NCBI GenBank assembly: GCA_949130495.1
Contig: OX422219.1
Span: 267,949,111-268,013,110 of the forward strand
Direction of reading: 5' to 3'
DNA length: 64,000 nt
Origin: Sambucus nigra
Taxonomy: Eukaryota > Streptophyta > Magnoliopsida > Dipsacales > Adoxaceae
Below, one piece after another: positions 1 to 13,309 of this stretch; within the stretch, counting starts at the first letter, position 1; each line of letters starts with the position of its first letter. The notes below the pieces were generated by a model. It ran no database searches. It worked only from the letters and a program-made list of their open reading frames with translations, and was not told the DNA's origin. Position numbers and translations under genes: made by a program.

Positions 1-1652
1 CAGTAGGCAAATGTTAGGATTGAGAATTATTACACGAATGGAACTTAAGGCTCTATCAATAAGGTAATGTGGTATTCAAACCTAATTTGGATAATTACAT
101 CGTGTCACGAACAATTTAAAGAATCGTATGATGATACTAGTAGGGCATGAGTGAGTTACCTTCTGAAATTACTTATGGGACAATTGGTAACCTTTCGGCT
201 GTTGGGAAATAATCGGCATTGTACGGTGAGAAGTATGATGGTAAAGTAATGATACGTAGAATATTAGAGAGTACTATACTACGTATGGGATATCTAAGAT
301 AGGTTATGTGTATACATATAATAAATATATGTGTATATATGGGTGGTGTGAATAACTACTATTTGATATATTATATGTAAACATACCTAGGCTACTTAGT
401 ATCATGAGAGGTTTTGCGTCGGGGATAATCTTATTTTGATGAGCCCATTGGGGGGATATTGACTTGTACCCCATGATATTGAACTTAGGTATTGAGCACC
501 ACTTGTGTGAATAAGGGTGTGACCGGTCATTTGAGTGCGCTAGATATGCGCGTAGCCCAAAGGCTTAAAACTATATTCGCCTCGAGTATGTGTGATTTGA
601 TTTATGGTTTGAGGGAGATTATCCGAATGGATTTCCTTATTTAGTACTTTATATACCCGGACTGGATAGCAGAGTATGCTCGCACTGCAGGTCTCCACCT
701 AGGGGTGCTCTGTACGTATATATATTAAGAGTAATTAAAATATATATACACGTGTGATTGATTCTACTATGAGTGTATTAGTAGATAAGATAGATAGTGA
801 TATCTAAATAACTGAAATCATATGAGAACTTAATCATTAACTTGTAATACCTTAATGAATATAAAGAATTGAAAAATGTAATATCATATTGTATAAGTAA
901 TAGGGGTGGGCACCATAACTTATTAGATGGGAGAAGAGAAGTAAGTCAAACTAGTTATGCGGGTAGCATAACTTGGTGGGTTAGAATAGTAGGTTAGGCG
1001 TGACCAATAGCTGAGAGGTGAGGATCTGAAGTGAGAGACCGCGGAGCTAACATGTATATAATATCTTATCTTGCTAAAATATTTTCAAACTATTTTACTT
1101 GGGATCTGACCCGTTTCAAATCCATTTTTGTAAAAATATTTTAGGTGCCCACCCACAAGGACGTCGGGCATAGGAGTTCCTTTATTTAACATGTTACAGT
1201 TGTTGTGGAAGTTACAGGGCCTTGCTAGTGGATGCCTCCACACTTATTCAGTTCTTATTTATATCTTTCTATCTCAGTCAGACATGTCACCCATTCCTGG
1301 TTTGACATTATTTATAGAGACATTGTATTTCCAGTTATTTCCAATATTTCACGTATATTTTACTTATGGATGACTGTATTGGAATTTTATCTGGAATGTT
1401 ATGTCAGACTCAATTATTTATTTATGTTGTTATCTCATTAATCATAATTATGTGCATGGAATGGTGAATGTGATGTATTTGGTTTATATTAATTACACGT
1501 TAATAAAAAGAATTGAAATTTTAACACCGGACCATTAGGGTATTAGTAATTAATTGGATTTAGACAAAGATGCTAAGAATGAAACCATTAATGATTCATG
1601 TTTAATTTAGTAATGGAATGATCACCCAGATTAGAATAGGCGGAGTGTCACA
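1..1652 (+). mobile_element. 3' part of a degraded LTR (Gypsy-like)
   Basis: Non-coding, AT-rich sequence organised like the long plant Gypsy LTRs seen elsewhere in the window. A GATCTGACCCGTTT stretch near 1104 and a TTTTAGGTGCCC stretch near 1140 parallel the equivalent segments of the giant LTRs at 24.3 and 30.3 kb. The right end reads GCGGAGTGTCACA, close to the GCGGGTTGTCACA end of those LTRs, so I place the LTR end at the CA at 1651-1652. No primer binding site follows, which suits a 3' LTR or solo LTR. The left end lies outside the window. Only short peptides are open and none is recognisable. Family assignment is inference. Confidence 0.45.
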
Positions 1653-1666
1653 CTGATCAATATATC

Positions 1667-2109
1667 TGACTCATCTAAGTCGTTAGGATCCATGAGCTGC
1701 CCTAAGATATTGATCAACAGCTGGGGAGATGGAAACAAAAAGCGACACTTATTTTGTTTTGGTCGTTCGAATGACTAGCTTAGTCGTTCAAACGATAGGC
1801 TTAGTCGTTCAAAGGACATGATCGGTCATTCGAACGAACGATAGTGTTCTTCTTCGTTAAAGCGATGCCGAATTCAAATTCTGAAATCTAGTCGGTCCAG
1901 TAATTTCCTTACATTGTACGGGGACTACTCAACAAAACTAAATGAAAGGGGTGGGATCTTATCCGTAACAACCCATACAAATTCCATAATCCACTAGTTT
2001 CTCTTGATTTAATTCAATATGTTATCCACAAATTCCTATAATTATAATTGATTCACCTCATATATAATCCATATATAATTTAATTAATTTAACGGGGCGG
2101 GATATTACA
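1667..2109 (-). mobile_element. LTR-like direct repeat, left copy
   Basis: This is about 75-85 percent alike by eye to the right copy near 7.2-7.6 kb, starting from the shared TCATCTAAGTCGTTAGG. On the minus strand it begins TGTAATATCCC, a usual start for plant Gypsy LTRs. The adjoining sequence on its right reads CTAAGGAGGG on the minus strand, like a polypurine tract, as expected next to a 3' LTR. Between about 1763 and 1845 it carries a cluster of GTTCGAACGA-like palindromic motifs. The far end does not finish in CA, so the outer boundary is uncertain. Confidence 0.5.
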
Positions 2110-5100
2110 AACTTCCCTCCTTAGGGAATTTTGTCCTCAAAATAATTTGTTTATCATGGTCTATAATCCCATCACCTATGACCAATTTCCAATCCTAGGC
2201 ATCCTCAACACTATGGTCTATCCCCAAGGACTTCAATCTGATTAATGATCATTGTTGATTCAATAATGATAGCCTTAAGGTCTTATTGCAAAATTTCATG
2301 TATGGCTCGCATGTTTATCTAAGCAAAACCTCGAGATGGTCGACACCCACCATGTGTCGCAATTCTACTAATGAACTCATTAACACGAGTCATTACTATG
2401 TTAGGATTCACAATCTACATCCGCTTAATTAATTCTCGAGTCGTTACTAGCTTAGGCTAACACAATGTTAACAGTTATGATCGAACTTATCAATGATTTT
2501 TCAAACCATTACATCATTACATGGGCCTATCCAACCGATGTTTCCTATGATATTCTTATACTAACCAAGAGTCCTCCTCGTGTAATCATACACGAACGAC
2601 CACATTCACAATCGATACAACTCTTAATGGAGTGTAACACTAATACCACCACACGCTTTATCAAGTTTAAACATTCACAATATCCTCAAGCCACAACCTC
2701 GGGATGCTCGACTAAGTCGTAACTAGTTACACCGATTAACTAATAATCATGATAACCTAAAGTAATCATGTAACATATGCAAAATATATGCCAAAATACA
2801 AGACCACAAGCACATATTGACTGGTCTAGAATAAAGGTTCATCCGAAAAAGAGTGCACTCACAGACCGTGATGCATCAGCCACAACAGGCCTAACCCTCA
2901 TCACTACTGAGCTTACACAATGCCACGGATAAATCAAAATTGATCAATAACTTCCCATTATCGGGATGAAAGAAGATAAAGGAATGCAACGAATTTGGCG
3001 AATGCTACGTCAAAAGAAATCAATCAAATTCCTATAATGAATCGACCCACACGAAGTGAGAACCCACAACTTACACTTTAAGTCTCTAATTCTTACTGAT
3101 ACCTATTAAGCACCGAAACCTTACTGCGTACCCGGGCTTGGCCTTTTTTTCCTTGATGATTTCTACCCAAGAATCATCCATCCATACCGAGCAGTCGAAA
3201 CACAAATCTAATTTCTTTGGGGGGCTTAAAAGGCTAGGCTTACCTCCTTAGGACTAAAGATGCATTTCTATCATTGGAAAGTATGACCAACGGAGCCGAA
3301 TGAATTTACACTGCTTCAATGTTTATCATGAGTCACTTACCTATCATACCTAGGCCTCCATAATTTTAACATGAGGTAAATAACCCATTTCCAGAGATCA
3401 CTCTCATTAAGTGAACCAAAACGCTCACAAAGTTTCAAACACTCCATTCATGACCCATTGCTACAACTCTCAGCACAGTCTAGGTGACCCCAAATCATAG
3501 TAATTTTAATGGCATCTCAAACCTTTAATCATTACTCATGTCTAATGATTTTCCTCACCAGGGTCATTACTAACTATATAGGTAGCACACGTATGTGTTA
3601 TGATCGAGCCTAACATTTCATCCCGAGTGCCATCTCTAAAAGTCATGACTAACATCAGAGTGTCCTAAGTCACCCAGTTGCACCACCTAGCATTGATCAA
3701 CTAATTTTCTAATTCATCCTCGAAGGTCATATCATGACACATGCCTAAGAAAAAAAGCCGCAACACTAATTCCAAGGCACTGCCATAAACCAACTTGATC
3801 TAACCATATTACAACCATTAATGATCTTTCGTCACTTATGTAAACTTCAATACAATAATGATTCCTAATGCCTCGTGGGCAACGACATCAAACTCAATTA
3901 TTTTCCTAAACAGTTTACACATCTACTTCAAAAAACCACCAATCATACCATGACCTATGCTACACAACCCTGAGATCACCACTATTACTAAGCAATGACC
4001 ACCACTCGTATTAACATCTCATTAGACAAATCTTAGTATATATGTCAGAGGAAATGGTTAATATATTTTCACAAGCCTACACATTTCTATTATTTGATGA
4101 GTGTTTAACCACTATAACTTAATTTCCTTACTATGTAGACCTCGTACTATGTGTTAATCTACTAATTAACACAACTACATATATATTGGTAGGATGTGGA
4201 ACGTTGGGCATTACCTATAAACACCAACGCCCACACCCACGAAGGACACAATGGATCCTTTTTCTCAATGCAAAACTACAATCTCCCAAACTATAAATTT
4301 ATACCATCCTAGTTTTGGTAGGACGCAAGACGTTGGGTATTGCCCCAGAGGAGGATCACCCTAATGACACCACCACAAGGGGTATTACTCTAAAACATCA
4401 CAATGCATATACTCAGTACTAACTCACCACGATTATCTAGGTTCACTCCTAGGTTACCTCAAACCATCATGATTACCTAAATCCATATTGTAGTCAAGGT
4501 ACATGAATCAGGGTATACTAAACCCAATCCCACAAACAAAGGATCTAATACTTTTTCACCACGTATCTAACACTTATAAACAAATTCATCGACGAACCAC
4601 CATTAAGTCGTTCCCCATAAGGATGTCATGCTATCAACTAATCCTGACTCATCCTCTAGTGTTGACCCATACACTTTACATGTTCATTGTATTACCCATC
4701 AATCACAGTATTACTCCAAGGGTAGAATTAGCCTCGCTATAACCTGAATATTGATCCCCATGTGTGTTTAAACCAAGGATACATATAATTTAAAATCACG
4801 ATTCTTCATTACGTAATTATAACATTTGAACTACAAATCTCTACTGTTGATTACACACAAATGGTGCCACTAAAAGGCCGCTACTTGCCCATTGGCCGTC
4901 ATTTCATTTTTATCAACATCTCAAACAATTATATATCACAAAGATTTTAACGTGTGCACCTCACACTAACCACCTTGGTCTCACCACTATAGGCTTGCAT
5001 GGACACCCATAAATTACTATAATTTTGATCAGAAGTGCAGAAGCGATTTATCACAATTAACGTGATCGTATGACACTTGGCATTAACTTACTTATTGTTC

Positions 5101-5247
5101 CAACCTATTTGACCTTATCATCGAGTACACGAACTGAACTGTCATCCAAACTAGCATGATCGTCCCAAACTAACACCGATGTCGAAATATCCACTACCTA
5201 CCACGTTACTCCAGTAAGAAACCTTGAATCTATATCTTTTATACCAT
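2110..5247 (-). other. degraded non-coding interior between the LTR-like repeats
   Basis: No frame of useful length or recognisable protein is present on either strand. The first 40 bases resemble the pol-end and polypurine-tract region of the Gypsy elements further right. A motif of about 30 bases with the core ACGTTGGGCATTRCC occurs twice, near 4195 and 4317. I read the stretch as the decayed interior of an old minus-strand LTR element, possibly holding further nested LTR sequence, but this rests on position more than on homology. Confidence 0.3.
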
Positions 5248-5249
5248 TT

Positions 5250-6760
5250 GTCATGACCCGACCAAGATTTAGGGGTCACCCGTAGTCAACCCGGTCCGGC
5301 CCGAGCGATAGGTGTGAAGTGCAATGAAATAGCCAGTGGTGTAGGGCTTTTCACCTAGGGACTACGGTCTCTTATTTCTTATTTTTTCATTGCATCAAAG
5401 TCCTTATTAATGTGTTTAACACTTTACACATGTCCACGTTATTCCACTTCTTTTTTTTACCTTGCTGAAGATAAAACCCAGACTTAACAGTTTCTTTTTT
5501 TCATTAACACTTGGAAAATTATTTCTTTTCTCCTTTAAGTACCTTATACACAAATGTGATTTATACTAAAATCATTCATAAGTATTAAGTGCTAAATTTT
5601 TATGGAATAAAAATATCTGGTTATTAAGTTTCCAACTTAATATTTATAAATGATTCAAATGTCATCCATAAGTATTATAAATATTTAGCACTTAATATTT
5701 AGCACTTAATACTTATAAATGATTCAAATGGTTATTAAGTTTCCAACTTAATATTTATAATATTTCAGCCATTTAAACATTTTTTTATTGTCACACATTT
5801 ACCCAACTTCCACACTGGCACTTTTACACCTTGAACATATAAATTGGCATCCCTTTACATTTTAAACTCCCATTTTCACACATTCCTTAAAGACCCAAAT
5901 CTTTGTTTGTCTTATTTCAAGATTAAACCCAACATGATGTTCTGTAAACTTGTTCATATATCTATTATCAAAACACTCCAAATTTATATGCATGAGAAAG
6001 TGGACTTTAAATCCTAAAGTCCTACTAAATGGTTTAAACATTCATTTGACTTTAGAAATTTATATCATATGCAACAAACAGGCTTTTCAAGTCATAAGGA
6101 CATTTTATTAACTTATCAAAATCGATAAATGTCCATTTTCCTTAATATCTCCATTTTTTGCAAGAAACTTAAAAGATTTATTTCATAAATATTTCGGCAA
6201 GATTAACTTCATTCCATATCTTATTCCAAAAAATATTCAATAATTCCTTTTTACTAGAAATACAAAAAAAAAAATAACATTTTCTCACATTTTTATGCTG
6301 TAAAAATGTCCATTATTTCTTTTCATCATAAACACACTAAAATAGTATTTTCTTACATTTTTATTCCATAAAAATGTCAACTATTTGTTTTACTAGAAAA
6401 TACACAAAATTAATATTTTCTTACATTTTTCTTCCATAAAAATGTTTAATAATGATATTCTAAATTTTCTATGTCTAAAGACTCATTTTAAATCGTCATC
6501 TGAAACCCATTTCATATAAATGCTAAGATGATATCCTTCCTACATATATTTAATCTATTATATGTAAATAGCATGCTGAAATCATACTGCAAATTAAACT
6601 TGGTTCAAAGTTAGTTTTTCTCACGTAAAAAAGTCCCCAAAGATGGTGGTGGTGGTGGTGAAGATGGGTGACTCCCACACCTCCAAAGGTGGCCCTAAAG
6701 GGAGTCACAAAGGCTCCATCATACGTACTTCAATGTAAGTTCAAAAAATGCTCAGCCAAG
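5250..6760 (+). other. AT-rich stretch with an LTR-like head
   Basis: It starts TGTCATGACCCGACC, the kind of opening found in many plant Gypsy LTRs, then becomes strongly AT-rich. TTACATTTTT and TAAAAATGTC motifs recur between about 6270 and 6450. A short GGT trinucleotide run lies at 6643-6660. No coding sequence is recognisable. No matching right LTR was found, so this may be a truncated LTR or unrelated DNA. Confidence 0.25.
5570..5760. repeat. AT-rich inverted and direct repeat cluster
   Basis: A perfect hairpin with 9-base arms TATTAAGTT and AACTTAATA around TCC occurs twice, at 5622-5642 and 5733-5753. Separately, a 20-base stretch at 5577-5596 is the reverse complement of 5697-5716. 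The whole block can fold back on itself. It may be the decayed termini of a small foldback element, but no target duplication was identified. Confidence 0.6.
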
Positions 6761-7196
6761 CCCATCTTCTTGTTCTAAGAACACCTACTCAAATACTTAA
6801 AAAACTCCCACAACAATGTCTATTTTTTGTAGGTCTATTTGCATCACTGGGAAATATTTTTCTTTTAAATGTGTGAGTGTATGGCACAACTCAAATCAGT
6901 GGGAGGTAGTATAGGGAATGAGAGTGAGTTTAGAGTTCTTGGGAAGGGAGTGGAGAAGACGATAATAAATGTATTAGCTTACTACCCAAATCCGTTCTTT
7001 TTACTAAAATAGAGTATACAAACCATATTTAAAGTGTATTCTAACTACTATCTCTAAAATTGTAAGGCTTCAGGGTTGACATGTTCATTTGATCAATGAT
7101 CGAAATAATGACAACAAATTGGGAGGTTCGCTGAGAGTATATTACATCCCTACAATTTTCTTCTTTCTCTCGAACAAAATCAGTATTCCATAGAGG
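6761..7196. other. no gene seen
   Basis: AT-rich sequence without a recognisable frame, repeat boundary or RNA gene. It lies just inside the right LTR-like repeat, where a minus-strand element would carry its primer binding site, but no convincing TGGTATCAGAGC-like match is visible. Confidence 0.3.
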
Positions 7197-7632
7197 AGTC
7201 ATCTAAGTCGTTAGGATCCATGAACTTACCCAAGATATAGATCAACGGTTGGGAAGATGGTACCACAGAGGGACACTGATTTCGTTTTGGTTGTTCGAAC
7301 GACAAGCTTAGTCATTCAAATGATAGTCTTAATGGTTCGAACAACATGCTTAGTCATTCTAACAATAGCTCCCTTTTTTGTTAAAGTGATGACAAATTCA
7401 AATTTCATAATTTGGCCGGACCATTATTTTCCTTACATCATAGGGGGAATACCAAATTAAACTAAACAAAAGGGGTGGTAGGTTTTCAACAACAACCCAT
7501 ACAAAATCCATAATCCACTAATTTCTCTTTATTTAGTTCAATTTGTTATCCAAAAATTCCTATAATTATAATTGATTCACCTCATATATAATCCATATGT
7601 AGTTTAATTAATTTAATGGTGTGGGATATTAT
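7197..7632 (-). mobile_element. LTR-like direct repeat, right copy
   Basis: Partner of the left copy at 1.7-2.1 kb, in the same orientation. It shares the segment from TCATCTAAGTCGTTAGG through the run of TTCGAAC-type motifs (7285-7360) to the terminal GGGATATTA. On the minus strand it begins TATAATATCCC, that is, the expected TG start with one substitution. The many differences from its partner, including several in the palindromic motifs, point to an old insertion. Confidence 0.5.
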
Positions 7633-8083
7633 AGATAATAGATCCTTTTGAGTTTTCAAGGGGTATAATCGTGAGCATTCTTCCAGTTGTATGCTCCACC
7701 AATTCCCACAGTAATCTTTTCTAGCTTCAAGCAATGGGATTTAAAATTATGGATTGTATTTTTACCACCTATAAGATTTTGGATAATAGTTAAACCAATG
7801 TGATTCTTGTCTTGCGTTTTAGATTCATTGATAATGGGAGTTGGGGAGATGAATTAATAGGTATTTGGGTAGTTTGATGACTCAAACATTGTGTAGATGG
7901 ATAAGAATTAAGCTACATAGGAGTAGACTATTGAGAACCCGTAGGTGTCGAGAAATGAGGTGGAGGATTAGGAGATAATTGAGATGGAGTAGTAGTGTCT
8001 TTATTTGGTTGAGTATTTATGTTCCCCTTCGAAATTTCCTATAAATAAATATAAAAAAATAGTGAAGAATGTATGGCAATCAC

Positions 8084-8088
<5 letters not shown>
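7633..8088. other. no gene seen
   Basis: AT-rich sequence with no recognisable coding frame, repeat or RNA gene on either strand. Confidence 0.3.

Positions 8089-8170
<82 letters not shown>
8089..8170. repeat. (TA)n(GA)n compound microsatellite
   Basis: About 47 bases of alternating TA pass directly into about 35 bases of GA. The block abuts the foldback element at 8173. The same TA-then-GA arrangement recurs at 17.8 and 37.1 kb, each time next to an element boundary. Confidence 0.97.
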
Positions 8171-8171
<1 letters not shown>

Positions 8172-8172
8172 C

Positions 8173-8522
8173 AGGCTCCTGTGCACACTAAGTTTGCACA
8201 CTAACTTTGCACACTAACTTTGCACATTACCTTTTAAAAGTGGTAAAAAAAATATTTTTGAGTTGATTTTTTTTATGTGATATTTAAACATTTCAAGGAA
8301 CCCATATAAAAAAAATCAGCTCAAAAAAACGTTTTTTGCTATTTTTAAAAAATCGGTCAAACTTTCGCAGTTGAAAATAGTAAAAAAAGTTTTTTTGAGC
8401 TAATTTTTTTTATGTGAGTCCGTTGAAATGTTAAAATATCACATAAAAAAATTGGTGTGCGGCAGCACTAAGTTTGACCACTTTTAAAAGGTAATGTGCA
8501 AAGTTAGTGTGCACAGGAGCCT
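8173..8522. mobile_element. 350-bp foldback MITE-like element
   Basis: The two ends are inverted copies beginning AGGCTCCTGTGCACACTA. The complementarity continues far inward: both arms carry the TTTGCACATTACC motif, the TTTTAAAAGTGG motif, the TTTTTTATGTGATATTT block and a GGTCAAACTT segment near the centre. Almost the whole element can form one long imperfect hairpin. It has no coding capacity. Size, structure and AT-rich body suit a non-autonomous DNA transposon (MITE or Mutator-like foldback). A target duplication is obscured on the left by the adjoining GA run, so the superfamily is not assigned. Confidence 0.85.
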
Positions 8523-10620
8523 CTGATTATTTTTTCTAGTTGGTGGAAATCTTTGATTGTCTAACTAGACAAAAGCGTATCCATGATTGCATTATAAATG
8601 TGAACAAGAGTTACTTGGAATCCTTTCTTCAATTTTTTAGAAAGCTCACATTTATTGTGCATATGTTAAGATATGTATCAATATGGGTGAATTATCTATT
8701 TATAAAATTTTATCCACAATGGGTGAATACTTTTTATTCCTTTTCTAATAGTGTCACTATTGACAACGCACTATCACAATTATGAATACGAAATATATTC
8801 TCTATTGCCTCATCCTAGCAATCTAGTAAGGAAAATAGTATACGATCGAATAGGTCATATTCACGTCGTGTTTTCACTTGCACACGCTGTGGTCGGAAGG
8901 GGCGCCTTAGAAAATTTTATTTTGATCTTATATTGGTCCTATATAGTCAAAAGATAGAGCCACCAAGGTCACCAAAGCTCGAGAGTGTTGTGTTTCACTC
9001 ATGTGGGTTAGGAGACCCGATTTGGAGACTTTATGTGATAGAGTTTATGATTATCATTTACTTTCACACGAGTCCTCCCTTGCTGATCCAATGGTTGAAT
9101 GTGTTACTTTTGTTTACATACACTAGCTTTTGTGCCTCGTGATATATTCTTGCTAGTTGTATGTTCGTTTGTCATTTTGTAGTCCTTATTTCATCATATA
9201 TATGTTGCTAGAATTACGACTTGTGTATCTTTTGTATTTAATTTCTATTTAGTATGTATTAGTTAAAAAAATACAAAAAGATTTTGTTTTGTCTTGTGGG
9301 TTATCTTTGTGTTTGATTAAATTTTTTTTGAAAAACTCAAGAAGATTTTCAATTTTTGTGTATTTTAGTTTTACACATTTTATATGGCATACACTTGTGT
9401 TTGAATCCAATATCATCCTCATTTCCATGTGCCTAGAAGTTTTGGTTAAGATTTTCAATCCTTAAAGTGTTCTTTATCATGCTTGCATGGAGTAGTTTGA
9501 CTTTGTCTTGCTTAATTGATTATCTTTTTATATGCCTCGATTCACACATGCACAAGCTCGTTTGATCTTTAACTTCACATGTATATTTTGAGCTAAATGA
9601 GATGTTCTCCTATCCATTTAGTCATCTACATGATGCTATGACTACGGAGGATTTGTGCATGTATGAACCACTTCCCAGATTTAATAAAAATAGAAAAATA
9701 TTTATTTGGTGTAGTTGTTTATTAATGGAATTGGGCTTCGAAAGACAAAATTACTTTGCATGAAAAGACACCATTAAAACATCGCCTAAAAATGTGGCAT
9801 TGTTAAATTAGCCAAGGCTAAAGTAGTTGAGTTTGATATGAACATTTAAAAAAATGAAAAAGAATTATTAGGTTTGAGGGAGTTTGTATGGATATATCAA
9901 CGGGTTTGCATAATGACAATGTATCCTAGTTATGTTATTTTTATCATGACTCTAATGGTTTGTAGAATCATCAAAATTCTAGGCTTGTGTGCATTGTGTA
10001 TGTTTGTTCTTTGAGTTCACTTTATATTGTTACATGAGGTTATATTTAAGTGTATAAAGTTTTGCATTCAAATAAGAACTCCGTGAACATGCTTCAGTGA
10101 TTGGGTCTTAATTCTTTTGATGCTAGTTCACACCCTTTCACTATCGTTTACCACTGTTATTTAGACACATTTTTTCCATCTGAGTGTGGAAAAATTAATG
10201 GACTTTGTGTCGTGTATGGTTTTTATACCCATATATATGTGCATGTCAGTTATTGGTATTTTAGGGTGTATATATATATACCGTATTCCTTTTACTTTCG
10301 AGTCTTTGTCTTTGCTATCTACTCCATGTATGGTTCATGTTGAAAATGATATTCTTCTTGTTGCGATTGATCTCTCTTGCTTATATTAGATTTTTTTGGT
10401 ATCATTTTTCTATCGCATCATAATTGATATTTTTTAATCTTTGTGTTGGATTAGTTGTTTCTCATGCCATGTGATTTAATATTCTAGTGACTTTATTCAC
10501 CATTGCATGCAATACTTGTTTTTACATTATCCATGTCCCTTGTTTAATTTAGGGGAGTATTTTATTTAATTAAGGAGAAATAGGTTATTTAATGCATTTT
10601 AATCATTGTCTATTCCTTAA
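8523..10620. other. no recognisable gene
   Basis: AT-rich DNA with only short, low-complexity frames. Given the polypurine tracts and LTR head that follow, this is plausibly the decayed interior of the plus-strand Copia-like element, but I could not identify any gag, protease, integrase or reverse transcriptase motif in it. Confidence 0.3.
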
Positions 10621-10898
10621 CAAAAAGGGGGAGAAATGGTATCTAAACCTTTTAATTTGGGATATCTAACTTAGGGGGAGATGCGCAAATTTTCTTAACA
10701 AGGTTAGGTTAAACAAAGGGTGAGTTTTTAATCATGGCATTTATCTTGTTATATTCCTTATGCGTTTTATGGTGTGTTTAAGTGCATAGATTTTCATCTT
10801 TAGTGGCAACCTTTTAGAGCGACAAAGCATTTCATCCCATGTGCCTAGTCAAACGTCTGTATTTTGGGTTTTGTCCCAGAATAGACAAAGGGGAATAT
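10621..10898 (+). other. polypurine tracts preceding a Copia-like LTR
   Basis: Three purine runs stand in order: AAAAAGGGGGAGAAATGG near 10623, AGGGGGAGATG near 10674 and ACAAAGGGGAATA near 10884. The last lies immediately before the LTR head and is preceded by TTTTGTCCCAGAATAG. A TTTTGTC-spacer-AAAGGGG arrangement is usual at the 3' end of the internal region of large plant Copia (Sirevirus-like) elements. The role as plus-strand primer is inferred from position. Confidence 0.4.
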
Positions 10899-11560
10899 TT
10901 GTAAGGGTAAATTTCCAATCGAGTCTATTGTAGTGTTGGCTTAATTTTAGACAAAACTAATTGAGTCATAGGATAGTAGTTTGTCATATGCTTTCAAGCC
11001 TATGATGTTTGAGTTGAAGAAATAGCGGCCAAGAGTTTGAAGATTACATCATTGCCAGTTTATATGCAAGCTTTTACATCATCAACATTTCATTATTTGC
11101 ATTATCTCTAGAGGTATGAATTCATATAATATATATAGAGACTTGGTTATTTTTATGGGTGTCTTTTTATAAAACTTTTGTCATAATGGCTTTTAAATTT
11201 TGTTAGAAAATCATTTTAAAACTTTGCATAAAAGTTTCTAGGCTTAAAAATTATTTTTTGATTTTCTGAAAAGTTATTCGAATGACATTTTTTCTCGTTC
11301 AAACAAGGTCGGTCGAATAAGATATCAAACAAGCTTCTAATGGCTTAGTGTCATTTAATCTATTTTTTCATTAGAACTCTCTTATGAGCGAAGTCTGTAT
11401 GCCCCTTTTTCTTACTAATGTGTTTTAGGAATGACAAAAAAACAAGTTTCTTTTTTATGAAAAACCTTTTTCTAATTTTAAACCGCACTATAAAAGTGCA
11501 TGATAAATTTTTGAAGCTTTGTCATAACGTCTTCAATAAACTTTAATATGTCATAGTCTG
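10899..11560 (+). mobile_element. Copia-like LTR, 5' part, degraded
   Basis: It begins TGTAAGGGTAAATTTCC and continues through TAGTGTTGGCTTAATTTT and GAGTCATAGGATAG. The same succession, on the minus strand, opens the solo LTR at 38.8-40.4 kb, so the two are copies of one LTR family. Homology is visible for about 400 bases, then fades. A small group of TTCGAA-like motifs lies at 11275-11310, as in the solo LTR. The right boundary is not resolved. Confidence 0.6.
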
Positions 11561-12802
11561 TGTGGGATCGTGACAATAAAAATATACCTATGACACAAAC
11601 ATGTTTTGTTCCGGGAATAAGTCAAATAAACATACAATGGACTCAATTGGAAATATTGTTCGTACAAATCTCCCCGTTTGACTATTCCGGGACAAAATCG
11701 ATAATGAAATGCCTAAGCCAAGCCGTCAAACCGTATGATGCCTAAATCCCATCCCATAAACCTAAAATCAAAAATTAGAGGACAAGACTAGTAAATGATG
11801 GTCCGACAAGCATGAACTTCCTGAATGTGATTTAGTCTTGGAATCTAGAATCTCTAAAGCATACTTGCACACATGAAACAAATAAATACCCAGTGAAGTA
11901 TGGAGGAACAAATGATATAAAATATGTGAGCAAAAATATGGATACCAATTTGTAAACAACATCTAAATCAGGATACCAATTTGTGTAAAATAATTAATAC
12001 CAACATATAAGCATGAAAGCATATGATATGAATTTGTAATGTAACAAAATCTATGTGCTCAACAAACAAAATCTCCCCCACATCACATACATCTCTTCCC
12101 CTTTTGTCTCGAAGAGACAACCCGATGAAAAGATAAACATATTTAGCATGGGATAATCAATGAGTATATCTAGATAAACATGAAGCAACCAACTAATAAT
12201 GATCAAAAGATGTTAAATCCATAGCTAGCAAACAATAATCACATTTGAGAGATTAACACAACAAGTAGTGATGTGATTAAACTAACACAATCCAGCATAA
12301 TAATATAATCAGTGAGAACTGCATACTAATCAAACATACCCAACATTACCAAAAGAAATAACGATATGAACTAGGGTATTGAAACAGTAGAAACCAGAGA
12401 GAAAAAAAAATCTCCAGACTATCGCTCGAATGACACAACCTATCGTTTAAACGACATAGGCTTATTGCTTGAAGGATTCGCACGATATCGATATCTCGTT
12501 TAAATGAGAAAAACAAAAAACTCAATTCTAGTTCTAAATATCATGAAGTTTCGTCCAGTGAAATATTTGCAGGAAAAATTTAACTGGAAAGATTAGAAAC
12601 TATAAAACAGTAGAAAAACAGAAAACAAAACAAATAAAACAATGTGAGTTACATGCTAACATAGTAATGATGTGCTCAAACATGAACATTGAATGTATAG
12701 GCATGAACGACAACAAATGAATCACAATTCCAACACATCGAGATGATCGAAAAGCTCTAATTGATAGTTATAAATCATCAAACTTTATTTTATCCATATG
12801 TG
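11561..12802. other. no gene; unassigned repeat-like DNA
   Basis: No coding frame is recognisable. Near 12070-12115 the minus strand shows AAAAGGGGAAGAG and GTGGGGGAGATTTT, resembling polypurine tracts of a minus-strand LTR element. Between 12421 and 12510 there is another run of short, self-complementary motifs of the ATCGTTTAAACGA type. Confidence 0.3.
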
Positions 12803-13309
12803 ACATTTAATATCACGACCTCGACCCAAATTAGTAGTAGGGAACGAGTGTCTTGACATGCCACCAAGGAAACATATATTCTGACTTAAATTGTTTCCTT
12901 AAATAAGTGCAATGGAAATACAATCACATGGTTATGAATCGTAAAATACTGAAAGCAAAGGAATTACGTCATCAGAGCTTTCTAAAGGAAACTTCATTTA
13001 TATTAAAAGTAACAATGAATTACAACTTAAGACAAATTTTAAAAACTTATTAAAAGAGAGCCAGACATGCTCTAAATGATAAAAACAAATATAATAACAT
13101 AAAGATCTCTAAAAGATAAATCTTCAACATAGTCCTTATATGTTCTCTCCACGAGTCTACTTATTTCATAACATCAGCTAAAAGTCGAATACAACATCAG
13201 CTAAAAGCCGATGAGATTCAATCTCCCTACATTCTAGGGTTTTTCAAAAAATTGATACCTATTCAATTTAGAACAAAAGTCATGTATATAGAGACATGAA
13301 TTTGCATTA

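Noticed and set aside
8001..8201. Minus-strand frame of 66 codons with long Ser-Leu and Ile-Tyr runs
   Set aside because: It is a translation of the GA and TA microsatellites, not a gene. The same applies to the frames at 36923-37330 and 22762-23016.
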